Assembly: GCF_021390595.1 (NCBI RefSeq)
Contig: NZ_JAJEJR010000001.1
Location: forward strand, 3,286,001 to 3,350,000
Direction: 5' to 3'
Length of the DNA: 64,000 bases
Origin: Paraburkholderia sp. HP33-1
GTDB lineage: Bacteria > Pseudomonadota > Gammaproteobacteria > Burkholderiales > Burkholderiaceae
Below, one piece after another: positions 24,424-33,397 of this stretch. The notes beneath the pieces were generated by a model. It saw nothing but the letters and a program-made list of their open reading frames with translations, made no database searches and was not told the DNA's origin. Within the stretch, counting starts at the first letter, position 1. Every line of letters begins with the position of its first letter. The translations under genes were made by a program, and so were the position numbers.

Positions 24424-26335
24424 GCAGCTCGGCCGTCGAACGTGCCGACAGCGAGGACAGCAAAGCAGGGATGTTGTCGTCGTGCGGTACGAACGGCGAG
24501 TTGTCGCGCGGAATGCAGAACGTGCTCTTGATCAGGAATTTCTTCGTCGCGACGTACAGGTTCTCCGGCACCTTCTGCCCGGTCGATACGTAATGCACCG
24601 GCAACTTGTAGCGGATCACCGCATCGAGCACGCCGCCCAGGTTGGTCGCTTCGTCGAGTTTGGTGAGGATGCAGCCGGCGAGCGGCTGCTGGTCCGGCGC
24701 GCGCTGATACGCCTGCACGACTTCGTTCAACGTATCGCCGTGGCTAGTCGCGTTGAGCAGCAGCAGACGCTGCACCGGCTGGCCGGCGCGGCACAGCATC
24801 GCGATCTGGTCGGACACGAGGCGGTCGCGCTGGCTCATGCCGATCGTGTCGATCAGCACGATGTGCTTGTTGCGCAGCTCGGAGAGCGCGAGTTGCAGAT
24901 CGGCGCTGTCTTTCACCGCATGCACCGAGACGCCGAGAATCTTGCCGAAGATGCGCAGCTGTTCATGACCGCCGATGCGGTAGCTGTCGGTCGTCAGCAG
25001 CGCCACCTTGCTCGCGCCGAAGCGCATCACACAGCGCGCGGCGAGCTTCGCGGTGGTCGTGGTCTTGCCGACGCCGGTCGGGCCCATCAACGCGAACACG
25101 CCCCCGCGCTCCATCAGCGCGTCTTCGTCTTCCATCACCGGCAGGTTCGATTCGAGCACCGAGCGGACCCAGTCCATGCCGCCGTCCATCGTGTCGATGT
25201 CTTCGGGCAGGTTGTCGACCATCATCTGCACGAGCTGCGCGGAAAAGCCCGCGGCGAACAGATGCTTGGTCAGCGCGGCGCGTGACGGATTGCGGCGCTG
25301 CCGATCGCCCCACAGCAGACCCGCGAAGTGCTCTTCCATCATGTCGCGCATCGACGACAGCTCGTTCATGACAGTGTCCTTGACGACCTGCTCCATGCGC
25401 CCCTTGATCGCTTCGGCGACGGCGGCCGACGTGCGGCCTTCGTCGGTGGCGGACGGCGCGGGCGCGAGCTTCTGCGCGGCGCGGCGCGCGGCGACTTCAG
25501 CGGCTTCGCGCGCCCAGGCGGGCGTGTCGATCACCGGCGGTACGGCGGCTGCACGCGCGTCGACCGCGCTGCCGAGGCCTTTGGCGGTCGCGACGGCGGG
25601 CGTCATCGCGGCGGGACGCGCGCTGTATTCGCCGCTCTGTTGCTGCTGCTCGGCCGCGATGCGGCGCGCGTGATCGATGAGCCACGGATTCGACTCGGCC
25701 ATCGTGCGCGGCGCGGCGGCTTTGCCGGAGGCGGCAGCCGGCGGCACCGGCACACCGGCCGCTTGCAGCAGATCCGCACGGATGTCTTTGGACAGGCGCG
25801 TGGCCGCGGCACGGGCGCTGGCGCCGGAAGGTGCGGCGGAAGCGGCGGGCGCGGCACCTGCCGCGACGGCTGCGGATGCGACCGTGATGCCCGTCGCGCC
25901 GGTTGTGCCCAGCATCGCCGGGCTAACTGGAAGATTGCCGGGCAAGGCGGTCGTCGGCGCAAACGCTTTCGCGATGGCGAGAGGCGCCTCATTCGCGGAC
26001 GCATTGAGCGCCTGGTTGACTGTCGAGTTCGCCGACGCATTCACCGGCATCGCTTCAGCCCCTGCTTCCGGGCTCGCGCCGAACACCGACGAAAACACGT
26101 CCGGCATTGCGCTTGCGTACGGATTCGCCGGTGCCGCGGCCCGTGCGCCGGCCTGAGCCGCTTCGCGCGCTTTCGGCGTGATCGCGGCGAGATCGCTATC
26201 GGCGAGTGCGACGATTTCGACGCTGCCGTCGTCCATCGTGCGATTCGACAGCACGACTGCATCGGGGCCAAGTGCTTCGCGAACGAGACGCAAGGCGTCG
26301 CGATTGGTAGCACCGACAAATTTACGAATGTTCAA
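24404..26335 (-). CDS. flhF: flagellar SRP-family GTPase FlhF
   Basis: 643 residues, longer than the 400-500 of many FlhF proteins. FlhF sets flagellar placement and recruits early components. The N-terminal MNIRKFVGATNRDALRLVREAL is the B domain; residues about 60-320 are an Ala/Pro-rich linker; the C-terminal NG domain has GPTGVGKTTTTAKLAARC (P-loop), TTDSYRIGGHEQLRIFGKIL, VLIDTIGMSQRD and ILTKLDEATNLGG, the complete SRP-GTPase signature. It starts a unit with flhG and fliA; a terminator separates it from flhA, so its promoter should be in 26336-26519, where I see no clear site. Confidence 0.94.
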   Translation of the reverse strand: MNIRKFVGATNRDALRLVREALGPDAVVLSNRTMDDGSVEIVALADSDLAAITPKAREAAQAGARAAAPANPYASAMPDVFSSVFGASPEAGAEAMPVNASANSTVNQALNASANEAPLAIAKAFAPTTALPGNLPVSPAMLGTTGATGITVASAAVAAGAAPAASAAPSGASARAAATRLSKDIRADLLQAAGVPVPPAAASGKAAAPRTMAESNPWLIDHARRIAAEQQQQSGEYSARPAAMTPAVATAKGLGSAVDARAAAVPPVIDTPAWAREAAEVAARRAAQKLAPAPSATDEGRTSAAVAEAIKGRMEQVVKDTVMNELSSMRDMMEEHFAGLLWGDRQRRNPSRAALTKHLFAAGFSAQLVQMMVDNLPEDIDTMDGGMDWVRSVLESNLPVMEDEDALMERGGVFALMGPTGVGKTTTTAKLAARCVMRFGASKVALLTTDSYRIGGHEQLRIFGKILGVSVHAVKDSADLQLALSELRNKHIVLIDTIGMSQRDRLVSDQIAMLCRAGQPVQRLLLLNATSHGDTLNEVVQAYQRAPDQQPLAGCILTKLDEATNLGGVLDAVIRYKLPVHYVSTGQKVPENLYVATKKFLIKSTFCIPRDNSPFVPHDDNIPALLSSLSARSTAELHEVRFG

Positions 26336-26510
26336 GCTGGACCCCCGATGAGGTAAACGGACTGACGGACCGGCAATACACCGCTTCCCATTGCGATCAA
26401 TTATTGCGAAAGGTGTCGAGCGACGATCGATGGATAAAGACCGTTAAAGGTCGGCAATTCGTGCGATGGACATACAGCAGCCACATTGCTTGATGAGCCC
26501 GGGAGAGGCG

Positions 26511-26548
26511 CGCAAACGAAAACCGGCGCCCCACTGGAGCGCCGGTTT
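26511..26548 (-). terminator. rho-independent terminator after flhA
   Basis: A perfect 10-bp stem (AAACCGGCGC against GCGCCGGTTT) with a 9-base loop, followed on the minus strand by TTCGTTTG. It lies 36 bp after the flhA stop and separates flhBA from flhF. Confidence 0.82.
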
Positions 26549-26583
26549 GGCTGCTGCCTGCAACCACAAGCGAGCGGACTTCG

Positions 26584-28686
26584 TCAGCCGTGCGCGCCGA
26601 TCAGATTCACCACCTTGACGCTGCGCGTATCGGGCACTTCCGCATACGACAGCACCTTCAGCTGCGGCAGGCTGCGGCGCAGGAAGCGCGCCAGCATCGG
26701 CCGCAGCGCATGCTGCACGAGCAGGACCGGAGCGAGCCCCAGGTTCTGCTGACGCGTCATCGCCTTCTGTGTTTCGGTGAGCAGCGTATTGGCGAGACCC
26801 GGCTCGAGGCCCGGGTTCGGTCCGGTCGATAGCGCCTGCGACAGCACCCGTTCGAGGTTGGCGTCGAGGCCCATCACCTGCATGTCGCCGGTGCCCGGGA
26901 ACCACTGCTGCGTGATCGCGCGACCGAGCGCGAGGCGCACCGCGGCGGTGAGTTCGTGCGCGTCGGTGATCTTCGTCGCGTGCTCGGACAGCGCTTCGAG
27001 GATCGTGCGCATATCGCGGATCGGCACGCCTTCTTCGAGCAGGTTTTGCAGCACCTTCTGCAACGTGGTGAACGGCAGCACCTTCGGCACCAGATCGTCG
27101 ACGAGCGACGGCGTGTCCTTCTGCATCCGCTCGATGAGCGCCTGCACCTCGCGGCGACCGAGCAGTTCCGACGCGTGCGTGACGACCAGATGATTCAGGT
27201 GCGTCGCGACCACCGTGCTCGAATCGACGACCGTGTAGCCGTACACCTGCGCCTGTTCGCGCAGGTTCGTATCGATCCAGATCGCCGGCAGGCCGAACGC
27301 CGGGTCATGGGTCGGCGTGCCCGGCAGCGCGGCCGATACCTGGCCGGGGTTGATCGCGAGCCACAGCCCCGGATACGCCTCGCCCGAGCCGACCTCGACA
27401 CCCTTGAGCGCAATGCGATAGCCGTTCGGCCGCAATTCGAGGTTGTCGCGGATATGAATGACCGGCGGCAGGAAGCCGATCTCCTGCGCGAACTTCTTGC
27501 GGATGCTCTTGATCCGCTTCAGCAGTTCGCCGTCGGAGTTCTTGTCGACGAGCGGAATCAGCCGGTAGCCGACTTCGAGGCCGAGCGCGTCGATCATCGT
27601 CACGTCGTCCCAGCTCGCCTCGGCGTTTTCGACCGGCGCCAGCGCGGCCGGCGTGACGTCGACGTGCGCCGGCGCGTTCTTGCGATCCTCGGCGCGCTTC
27701 TTCATCGTGCGGCCGAGCTGGATCAGGCCGCCGCCGAGAACCAGGAACGCGAAGTGCGGCATGCCCGGAATCAGACCCATCAGCACGAGGATGCAGCCGG
27801 TGATCATCAGCACGCGCGGATTCGTGAACAGCTGGCCGGTCAGCTGCGTGCCGATGTCCTCGTTGGTCGCGACGCGCGACACGATCACGCCGGCCGCCGT
27901 CGAAATCACGAGCGACGGAATCTGCGCGACGAGGCCGTCGCCGATCGTCAGCAGCGTGTAGTTCTTGCCCGCCGCCGCAAAACTCATGTCGTGCTGGACC
28001 ATACCGACGATCAGCCCGCCGACGATGTTGATCACCATGATCAGCAGACCGGCGATCGCATCGCCGCGCACGAACTTGCTCGCACCGTCCATCGAGCCGT
28101 AGAACTCGGCTTCCTGCGAGACTTCCGCGCGACGCTTGCGGGCCTGTTCTTCGTTGATGAGGCCGGCGTTCAGATCGGCGTCGATCGCCATCTGCTTGCC
28201 GGGCATCGCGTCGAGCGTGAAGCGCGCGGACACTTCTGCGATCCGCCCCGCGCCCTTCGTGATCACCATGAAGTTGATCACCATCAGGATGATGAAGACG
28301 ACGATACCGACCGCGAAGTTGCCGCCCACGAGGAAGTGGCCGAACGACTCGATCACCTGGCCGGCCGCGTCTGGCCCGGTATGGCCTTCGAGCAGCACGA
28401 CCCGCGTCGACGCCACGTTCAGCGACAGCCGCAGCAGCGTCGAGAACAGCAGCACGCTTGGGAACGCGGCGAAGTCGAGCGGCTTCATCGTGTACATGCT
28501 GACGAGCAGCACCATCACCGACAGCGCGATGTTGAAGGTGAACAGCAGGTCGAGCAGGAACGGCGGCAACGGCAGAATCATCATGCCGAGGATCATGCAG
28601 ATCAGCACCGGCCCGGCGAGGGCGCGCAGGTTGGTGCTGTTCAAGGCATCCGGCCGTCGGGCGAGGAAACCGGCGCGAGCGTTCAT
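26584..28686 (-). CDS. flhA: flagellar export protein FlhA
   Basis: 700 residues, normal length. FlhA is the large export-gate protein that forms a nonameric ring and uses proton flow. Eight hydrophobic segments occupy about 1-330 (for example FLLDLLFTFNIALSVMVLL, FPSVLLFSTLLRLSLNVAST, then GDAIAGLLIMVINIVGGLIVG). The cytoplasmic domain contains GYTVVDSSTVVATHLNHL, VLQNLLEEGVPIRDMRTILE and the C-terminal end. The family FHIPEP region is present as FTLDAMPGKQMAIDADLNAG. The start overlaps the flhB stop (ATGA). Confidence 0.97.
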   Translation of the reverse strand: MNARAGFLARRPDALNSTNLRALAGPVLICMILGMMILPLPPFLLDLLFTFNIALSVMVLLVSMYTMKPLDFAAFPSVLLFSTLLRLSLNVASTRVVLLEGHTGPDAAGQVIESFGHFLVGGNFAVGIVVFIILMVINFMVITKGAGRIAEVSARFTLDAMPGKQMAIDADLNAGLINEEQARKRRAEVSQEAEFYGSMDGASKFVRGDAIAGLLIMVINIVGGLIVGMVQHDMSFAAAGKNYTLLTIGDGLVAQIPSLVISTAAGVIVSRVATNEDIGTQLTGQLFTNPRVLMITGCILVLMGLIPGMPHFAFLVLGGGLIQLGRTMKKRAEDRKNAPAHVDVTPAALAPVENAEASWDDVTMIDALGLEVGYRLIPLVDKNSDGELLKRIKSIRKKFAQEIGFLPPVIHIRDNLELRPNGYRIALKGVEVGSGEAYPGLWLAINPGQVSAALPGTPTHDPAFGLPAIWIDTNLREQAQVYGYTVVDSSTVVATHLNHLVVTHASELLGRREVQALIERMQKDTPSLVDDLVPKVLPFTTLQKVLQNLLEEGVPIRDMRTILEALSEHATKITDAHELTAAVRLALGRAITQQWFPGTGDMQVMGLDANLERVLSQALSTGPNPGLEPGLANTLLTETQKAMTRQQNLGLAPVLLVQHALRPMLARFLRRSLPQLKVLSYAEVPDTRSVKVVNLIGAHG

Positions 28687-29906
28687 GCGGAGGCTCCCTT
28701 ATTGTCGTTGCTCGGGTCGTCGTTGGCGGGGTTCAGCGTGTCGGCGGCTTCGTCGGCGGCGTCTTCGTCCGACACCCCGCCCTTGTCGAGTTCGGGCGGC
28801 ACGTCGAGTTCGGTCGGCGCGACCGGGGCGTCGCCGCCTTCGGACTTGTAGCGGCGCAACTGATAGACCCACGCGAGCACTTCCGCGACCGCGCCATACA
28901 GCGGCCCCGGAATCTCGCGATTCAGATCGACGTTGTGATAAAGCGCCCGCGCGAGCGGCGGCGCTTCGAGCAGCGGCACGTTGTTTTCGGCGGCGATCTC
29001 GCGAATCCGCGCGGCCACGAGGTTCACGCCCTTCGCGACCACCTTCGGCGCGCGCATCTCGCCGTCCGCGTATTGCAGCGCGACGGCGAAGTGCGTCGGG
29101 TTCGTCACGACCACGTCGGCCTTCGGCACCTGCGCCATCATGCGGCGCCGCGCGATCGCGCGCTGCTGCTGGCGAATCTTGCCCTTGATGTGCGGATCGC
29201 CTTCGCTCTCACGATGCTCGCGCTTCACTTCTTCCTTCGTCATGCGCAGCTTCTTGTGGAACGTCCACAGCTGGTAGGGCACGTCGAGCGCGGCCACCGC
29301 GAACATGCCGGCCACCGTCATGCCGCAGCACACCGCGATCAGATGCACGGAATTGGCGAGCGCGAGATTGAGCGGCTGCGTCGCGAGCGCGAGGAATTGC
29401 TCATGGCGATTCCAGATCGCCGTCCCGCCGATGAGGCCTACCACGAGCGTCTTCGCGAGCGACATGCCGAGCTGGATCGGCCCGTTGATCGAAAACATCC
29501 GGCTGAGACCCTCGATCGGATTCAGCCGGCTGAACTTCGGTTCGAGCCCTTTCGCCGACAGCAGCCAGCCGCCGAGCGCCATCGGCGCGAGCAAGGCGGC
29601 AAGTCCGGTCATGGCGAGGATCGGCAGTAGCGCATAGAGTCCTTCGCGGCTCGCGGCGCCCGCGCCGATCAGCATGCGGCTCGTGTCGAACGCGCTGGCG
29701 TGGTTGAACGTGAGCGACGCACGCAGCATGTTCTGCAAATGATCGCCGATGCTGTCGGACATGCCCCACACGCCATAGAACCCGGCCGCAAGCAGCGCGA
29801 AGGTCGACAGCTCCCGCGAACGCACGATCTGCCCCTCCTCGCGCGCCTTCTGCAGGCGCCGAGGGGTGGCGGATTCGGTTTTTTCGAGGTCGCTGTCCTC
29901 TGCCAC
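28683..29906 (-). CDS. flhB: flagellar export switch protein FlhB
   Basis: 407 residues. FlhB is the export-gate protein that changes substrate class after hook completion. The N-terminus (EDSDLEKTESATPRRLQKAR) and four membrane segments precede the cytoplasmic domain with the autocleavage motif NPTH in VVVTNPTHFAVALQY. The tail after YQLRRYK is a long acidic Pro/Asp-rich extension (about 50 residues) not found in enteric FlhB. It begins the flhBA unit; the 175 bp upstream to the DUF3443 gene should hold its promoter, but I could not identify one with confidence. Confidence 0.96.
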   Translation of the reverse strand: MAEDSDLEKTESATPRRLQKAREEGQIVRSRELSTFALLAAGFYGVWGMSDSIGDHLQNMLRASLTFNHASAFDTSRMLIGAGAASREGLYALLPILAMTGLAALLAPMALGGWLLSAKGLEPKFSRLNPIEGLSRMFSINGPIQLGMSLAKTLVVGLIGGTAIWNRHEQFLALATQPLNLALANSVHLIAVCCGMTVAGMFAVAALDVPYQLWTFHKKLRMTKEEVKREHRESEGDPHIKGKIRQQQRAIARRRMMAQVPKADVVVTNPTHFAVALQYADGEMRAPKVVAKGVNLVAARIREIAAENNVPLLEAPPLARALYHNVDLNREIPGPLYGAVAEVLAWVYQLRRYKSEGGDAPVAPTELDVPPELDKGGVSDEDAADEAADTLNPANDDPSNDNKGASA

Positions 29907-30081
29907 AAAGCTCTCCGGTCGGCCGAGGCACCACGCCTCTTTCCAGTGAGAGCGATTATTCCCGCTCGACGCAAGCGCCGATCGGCGGATAAGGGCGGAG
30001 AAACGGGGGTATTTCGACGGATGACCGGACGGCTTGCGCGTGTCTCACGCACGCCGTCCGGCATCGGATCGACGCGCGGCT

Positions 30082-31404
30082 TCAGTAGGCGACGTAGGGC
30101 GAGGCGCCGCCGCTCGCGGTCTGATCGAGGTGGTAGTAGACGTAGCGGCCGTAGAAGAACGGCAGACCGAGGTCGAAGCTGGTGTTGCCGCTGATCTGGC
30201 CGGCGAGGTCGTTGAACGCGTAGCTGGTGCCGCTGGCGAACAGCGTCTGCGCATTCAGGATGCCGATGTTCGCGGCTGCCGACACGTTGTTCAATCCCAC
30301 CAGCGTGACCGTGCGGGTCTGCGCCGACGACGGGCAATAGAAGCCCGAGAATTGGCTGCCGCACTGCGCGAGCGTGCTATCGCCGAAGAAATAAGCGTTC
30401 GAGCCGGAATCGAGGAACGCCGGGGCAGTCGTGCCGTTGAAGGTGCTGTTGAGGTCGCCAGAGGTGTCGGTCGTGAAGACCTGCGACGCGGCAAGCGCGT
30501 TGTTCCCCTGCGTGCCGATGCCGAACACGAGCGTGCCGGTCGCTGACGCGGCGCCGGTGTCCGACACGGGCGCCATCTGCACGATCACGCCGTTGTTGTC
30601 GACCGGGAAGCTCGCGACCGGATTGGTGACCTGTTGCGTGAGCTGGACCGCGGTGCGCGTGCACGAGGTGCCGTTCGGGCAGGCGTAGTAGTTGCTGGAC
30701 TTCAACGCTGCCACTGCGTCCGCGCACGTCGCGCCGCAGTCGTTCGGCGCTGTGCCGACGCCGAGAATGCCGTTCGAGCCGAGATCGCTGACCGTGTTTT
30801 CGGCCGAGCCCATGCCGCTGCAGCTCGTGGGTATCGTGCTCGCGGCTTTGTCGCCGATGATCTGCAGCGGGATGCTGCTGGTGGTCGTTTCCTGGCCGAT
30901 CGTAACGGTCGCGGTGCGCACCGAGCCCCACGTATAACCGTCCGCGAACGTCGCGCACTCGGCGAGCTGCGCGCCGCTGCTGGCGATCGTGCTGACCGGC
31001 AGCGCGCTGAGCAGCGTCTGATTGATCACCGAGCTGACCACGCGCAAGCCGAACGAGCCGGTGTCGAGCTGGATGTTGTTGATCGTCTGGCAGTTGGAAG
31101 TCGAGCCCGGCGCGCAGATCGTCACGCTGACGGTCGGTATGTTGATGACGCCGGCCGCGCCCTGGCCGACCGTGATCAGCACCGCGTTCACGCCGTTCGG
31201 GGTGATCGGCTGCTGGGTCGGGCTGGCCGGCAGCGAACCGCCGTTAAGCCCCGACGCGCTGCCGCCGCCGGAACTGGAGTTGCTGCTGCTGTTGCTGCTA
31301 CTGCCGCCTCCTCCGCCGCAGGCGACGAGCGCCGCGGTGAGCACCACGGCAAGCATGGCCTGCATCCAGCCTTTGAGTTTCGCGCTCGTGTGCATGGTTC
31401 GCAT
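30082..31404 (-). CDS. DUF3443 lipoprotein with pepsin-like aspartic-peptidase architecture
   Basis: 440 residues from the ATG at 31404 (AGGA with a 5-base spacer); GTG 31470 and ATG 31395 are alternatives. The signal ends in the lipobox LVAC, with lipidated Cys29, then a Gly/Ser linker. The remainder looks like the DUF3443 family, whose function is listed as unknown as far as I recall. I see the order of motifs of pepsin (family A1): LDTGS with Asp114, a flap-like FADGYTWGSVRTATVTIG, GSNGILGVGT (209-218), a second LDSGS with Asp332, and near the end LGLPFFYGRYVYYHLD, like the ILGDVFLRxYYxVFD close of pepsins. Ten further Cys could form disulfides. The peptidase call is an inference. It follows the DUF2844 gene by 14 bp, probably as one operon. 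Confidence 0.8.
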   Translation of the reverse strand: MRTMHTSAKLKGWMQAMLAVVLTAALVACGGGGGSSSNSSSNSSSGGGSASGLNGGSLPASPTQQPITPNGVNAVLITVGQGAAGVINIPTVSVTICAPGSTSNCQTINNIQLDTGSFGLRVVSSVINQTLLSALPVSTIASSGAQLAECATFADGYTWGSVRTATVTIGQETTTSSIPLQIIGDKAASTIPTSCSGMGSAENTVSDLGSNGILGVGTAPNDCGATCADAVAALKSSNYYACPNGTSCTRTAVQLTQQVTNPVASFPVDNNGVIVQMAPVSDTGAASATGTLVFGIGTQGNNALAASQVFTTDTSGDLNSTFNGTTAPAFLDSGSNAYFFGDSTLAQCGSQFSGFYCPSSAQTRTVTLVGLNNVSAAANIGILNAQTLFASGTSYAFNDLAGQISGNTSFDLGLPFFYGRYVYYHLDQTASGGASPYVAY

Positions 31405-31418
31405 CGTTGTCCTCGCCG

Positions 31419-31967
31419 TTACTGGATGTCGGAACCGCTGACGCCGGATGGCAGCGCGGACGGCAGCCACGCGACGCCGGTGAACGCGCCCATGTGGCCG
31501 CCCGAGTGCACCACGAGAGCGCTGTCAACGACGCTGACCGGCCCACGCGCATTGCCGCGCGCGGCCCGTACGGCCTTCACGCCTGCCACGTACTGCGGGA
31601 AATAACTGCCGAGCAGATCGCTGAGATCCGGCATTTGCGGACCGCGCCAGGCAATGCCGAATACGGCGCCGCTCGTGGAGAGATATTCGCGCACCACGGT
31701 GCCGTTGCCGAACGTGGTCTCGCGTACTGTGTAGGACGTCGATGTGGAAGACGTGGAGGACGCCGCGCTCGATTCAGAGCGCATCACACTTTGCGTTGCA
31801 CCGCCGGCGGGCTGCACCACGCGGGATGACACCGAGGCGTCGGAGGGCGGTGTGAGCGGCGCGCTGCCCAATGCCGCATGGGCGGACTGTGCGGCGGCGA
31901 AAGCCAATAACGAACAGGGCAAAACCAGCGCCGTGACTTTCCCGGCGCGACAAACGCGACTCCACAT
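31419..31967 (-). CDS. DUF2844 secreted protein
   Basis: 182 residues from the ATG at 31967 (GGAGG nine bases upstream); the open frame further upstream is Arg-rich and unsupported. A signal peptide (VLPCSLLAFAAAQSAHA) is cleaved at AHA-ALG, so the protein is periplasmic or secreted. A Ser/Thr-rich stretch (about 50-75) is followed by SYTVRETTFGNGTVVREYLSTSG, FGIAWRGPQMPDL and the C-terminal ALVVHSGGHMGAFTGVAWLP. I recognise it as the DUF2844 type by this pattern and by its DUF3443 neighbour. Its function is unknown. As the first gene of the pair it could be a partner, inhibitor or substrate of the pepsin-like protein; nothing in the sequence decides this. Confidence 0.75.
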   Translation of the reverse strand: MWSRVCRAGKVTALVLPCSLLAFAAAQSAHAALGSAPLTPPSDASVSSRVVQPAGGATQSVMRSESSAASSTSSTSTSYTVRETTFGNGTVVREYLSTSGAVFGIAWRGPQMPDLSDLLGSYFPQYVAGVKAVRAARGNARGPVSVVDSALVVHSGGHMGAFTGVAWLPSALPSGVSGSDIQ

Positions 31968-32228
31968 AACGATGCTCCTCCCGAGCTGCGGCGCGCCCCG
32001 CCGACTCCGCGAACCGGCCGCATATAGGCAGATGGTACGGAACCGCCTCGGCCGCAACCCCGAGGGGGCTCGCGCACCGGGCAACCGCCCGGCGTTACGC
32101 CGGCCGGGCGCCGTACCGCTTTGACCTCGTAGTATGCCTGCGGATTCTTTCAGGCAGTAGAAGGCGTGATTGGCGCGAAGCGCATGCCAACCGTCAGCCC
32201 GGCATGCTCGCCGGGCCGAATCAGCCGA
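31968..32228. other. 261-bp gap between cheZ and the DUF2844 gene
   Basis: No gene is supported here. Two GC-rich hairpins are visible: one near 32080-32106 (GCCCGGC against GCCGGCCGGGC) and one near 32198-32217 (GCCCGGC against GCCGGGC, 6-base loop). Neither has a T run. The second may end the cheZ transcript. The DUF2844 promoter should lie in this gap. Confidence 0.5.
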
Positions 32229-32939
32229 TCAGAAGCCGAGGCTCGCGAGCAGATCGTCGACCTGCGATTGATCCTGCACCACGTCCGTCTTGCCTTCCGG
32301 ATTGATCTGCGGACCGTTGAGCAGATGTTCGGGACTGCCCGTCGACGACACCTCGGCCTTGAGAGCCGCTGCGTGCGCCGCGAACTGCTCGCGCCGTTCG
32401 AGCGCGATGTTCTCGACCAGCACGCCGAGCAGTTGCTGCTCGATCAGATAGACGACCTCGGTGATCTTCTTGATCACCTGGCCGGTCAGATCCTGGAAAT
32501 CCTGCGCAAGCATGATCTCCATCAGCTGCGAGTTGGTCGCACTGGTCGCCTCGGGCACGCCGCGCAGGAAGGCGCGCGTGTCGTTCATCAGCGCGCGCAC
32601 TTCCTCGCGATCGATCGGCGCCGCGTACCACTGCTCCCAGCGCGCGTCGAGCGCGCCCGCGTCCTGCTGCAACTGCTCCTGGACCGGCTTCGCGATGTCG
32701 ATCGCCGACAGCACGCGCTCGGCGGCCTGCTCGGTCATGTTGGCGATGTACTTCAGACGATCGCGCGCATCGGGCACGGCTTCGGCCGCACGCTCGACGT
32801 GCTTGTCGAGCCCGAGCTCGCGCATCGAATCGCGCAGCGTTCGCGTCAGTTGTCCGATGCGCGCGAGGATGCGGTCCGACGCGAAGTCGCCGCTGTCGTT
32901 GCTCGCTTCGGCGCCAGGCGTTTGGGTCGGCGGCGTCAC
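32229..32939 (-). CDS. cheZ: CheY-P phosphatase CheZ
   Basis: 236 residues from a GTG one base after the cheY stop. CheZ speeds dephosphorylation of CheY-P. The long helical hairpin contains the catalytic Gln in AQDFQDLTGQVIKKI, and the C-terminus QSQVDDLLASLGF is the CheY-binding peptide after a flexible Asn/Pro/Gly linker. It is the last gene of the motA-to-cheZ operon. CheZ in this place, with CheD also present, is typical of the group. Confidence 0.95.
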   Translation of the reverse strand: MTPPTQTPGAEASNDSGDFASDRILARIGQLTRTLRDSMRELGLDKHVERAAEAVPDARDRLKYIANMTEQAAERVLSAIDIAKPVQEQLQQDAGALDARWEQWYAAPIDREEVRALMNDTRAFLRGVPEATSATNSQLMEIMLAQDFQDLTGQVIKKITEVVYLIEQQLLGVLVENIALERREQFAAHAAALKAEVSSTGSPEHLLNGPQINPEGKTDVVQDQSQVDDLLASLGF

Positions 32940-32940
32940 G

Positions 32941-33336
32941 TCAGCTCCCGGCTTTCGCCATCTTCTCGAGAATCTTGTTGAGCTTCTCGTCGAGCGTCGC
33001 GGCCGTGAACGGCTTGACGACGTAACCGCTCGCGCCGGCCTGCGCCGCCGCGATGATGTTTTCCTTCTTCGACTCGGCCGTCACCATCAGCACCGGCAGG
33101 TGCGCCAGGCTCGCGTCGGCGCGGATTTCCTTCAGCATCGCGAGACCGTCGAGGTTCGGCATGTTCCAGTCCGAGATCACGAACTCGTAGCTGCCGCTGC
33201 GCAGACGCGCGAGACCAGCCATGCCGTCTTCGGCCTCGTCGACGTTCGAGTAGCCCAGTTCCTTGAGCAGGTTGCGGACGATCCGGCGCATCGTCGGAAA
33301 ATCGTCAACCACCAGAATCTTCATTCCCTTGTCCAT
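32941..33336 (-). CDS. cheY: chemotaxis response regulator CheY
   Basis: 131 residues from the ATG at 33336, which has AAAGGGAAAG directly upstream; an earlier in-frame start would add 11 atypical residues. CheY-P binds FliM and changes rotation. The phosphorylation site is Asp56 ([12 protein letters not shown]), the acid pair Asp11-Asp12 (VDDFPTMR), Thr86 (VTAESK) and Lys108 (VVKPF) are all in place, matching E. coli CheY closely. It lies next to cheZ. A second CheY-like regulator is encoded at 41353-41730. Confidence 0.96.
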   Translation of the reverse strand: MDKGMKILVVDDFPTMRRIVRNLLKELGYSNVDEAEDGMAGLARLRSGSYEFVISDWNMPNLDGLAMLKEIRADASLAHLPVLMVTAESKKENIIAAAQAGASGYVVKPFTAATLDEKLNKILEKMAKAGS

Positions 33337-33397
33337 TTCTTTCCCTTTGCTTGATCCATGTTGCGGCATTCGACCGCGTCATCCCATCCGGAACGCA

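Noticed and set aside
26956..28851. 631-codon plus-strand open frame over flhA
   Set aside because: Antisense to flhA, whose identity is certain; Arg/Asp/His-rich composition typical of opposite-strand frames.
29907..30000. FliA-type promoter upstream of flhB
   Set aside because: The best match has AAAG and GCCGACCG, too far from the consensus; flhB is expected to be an FlhDC-dependent middle gene.
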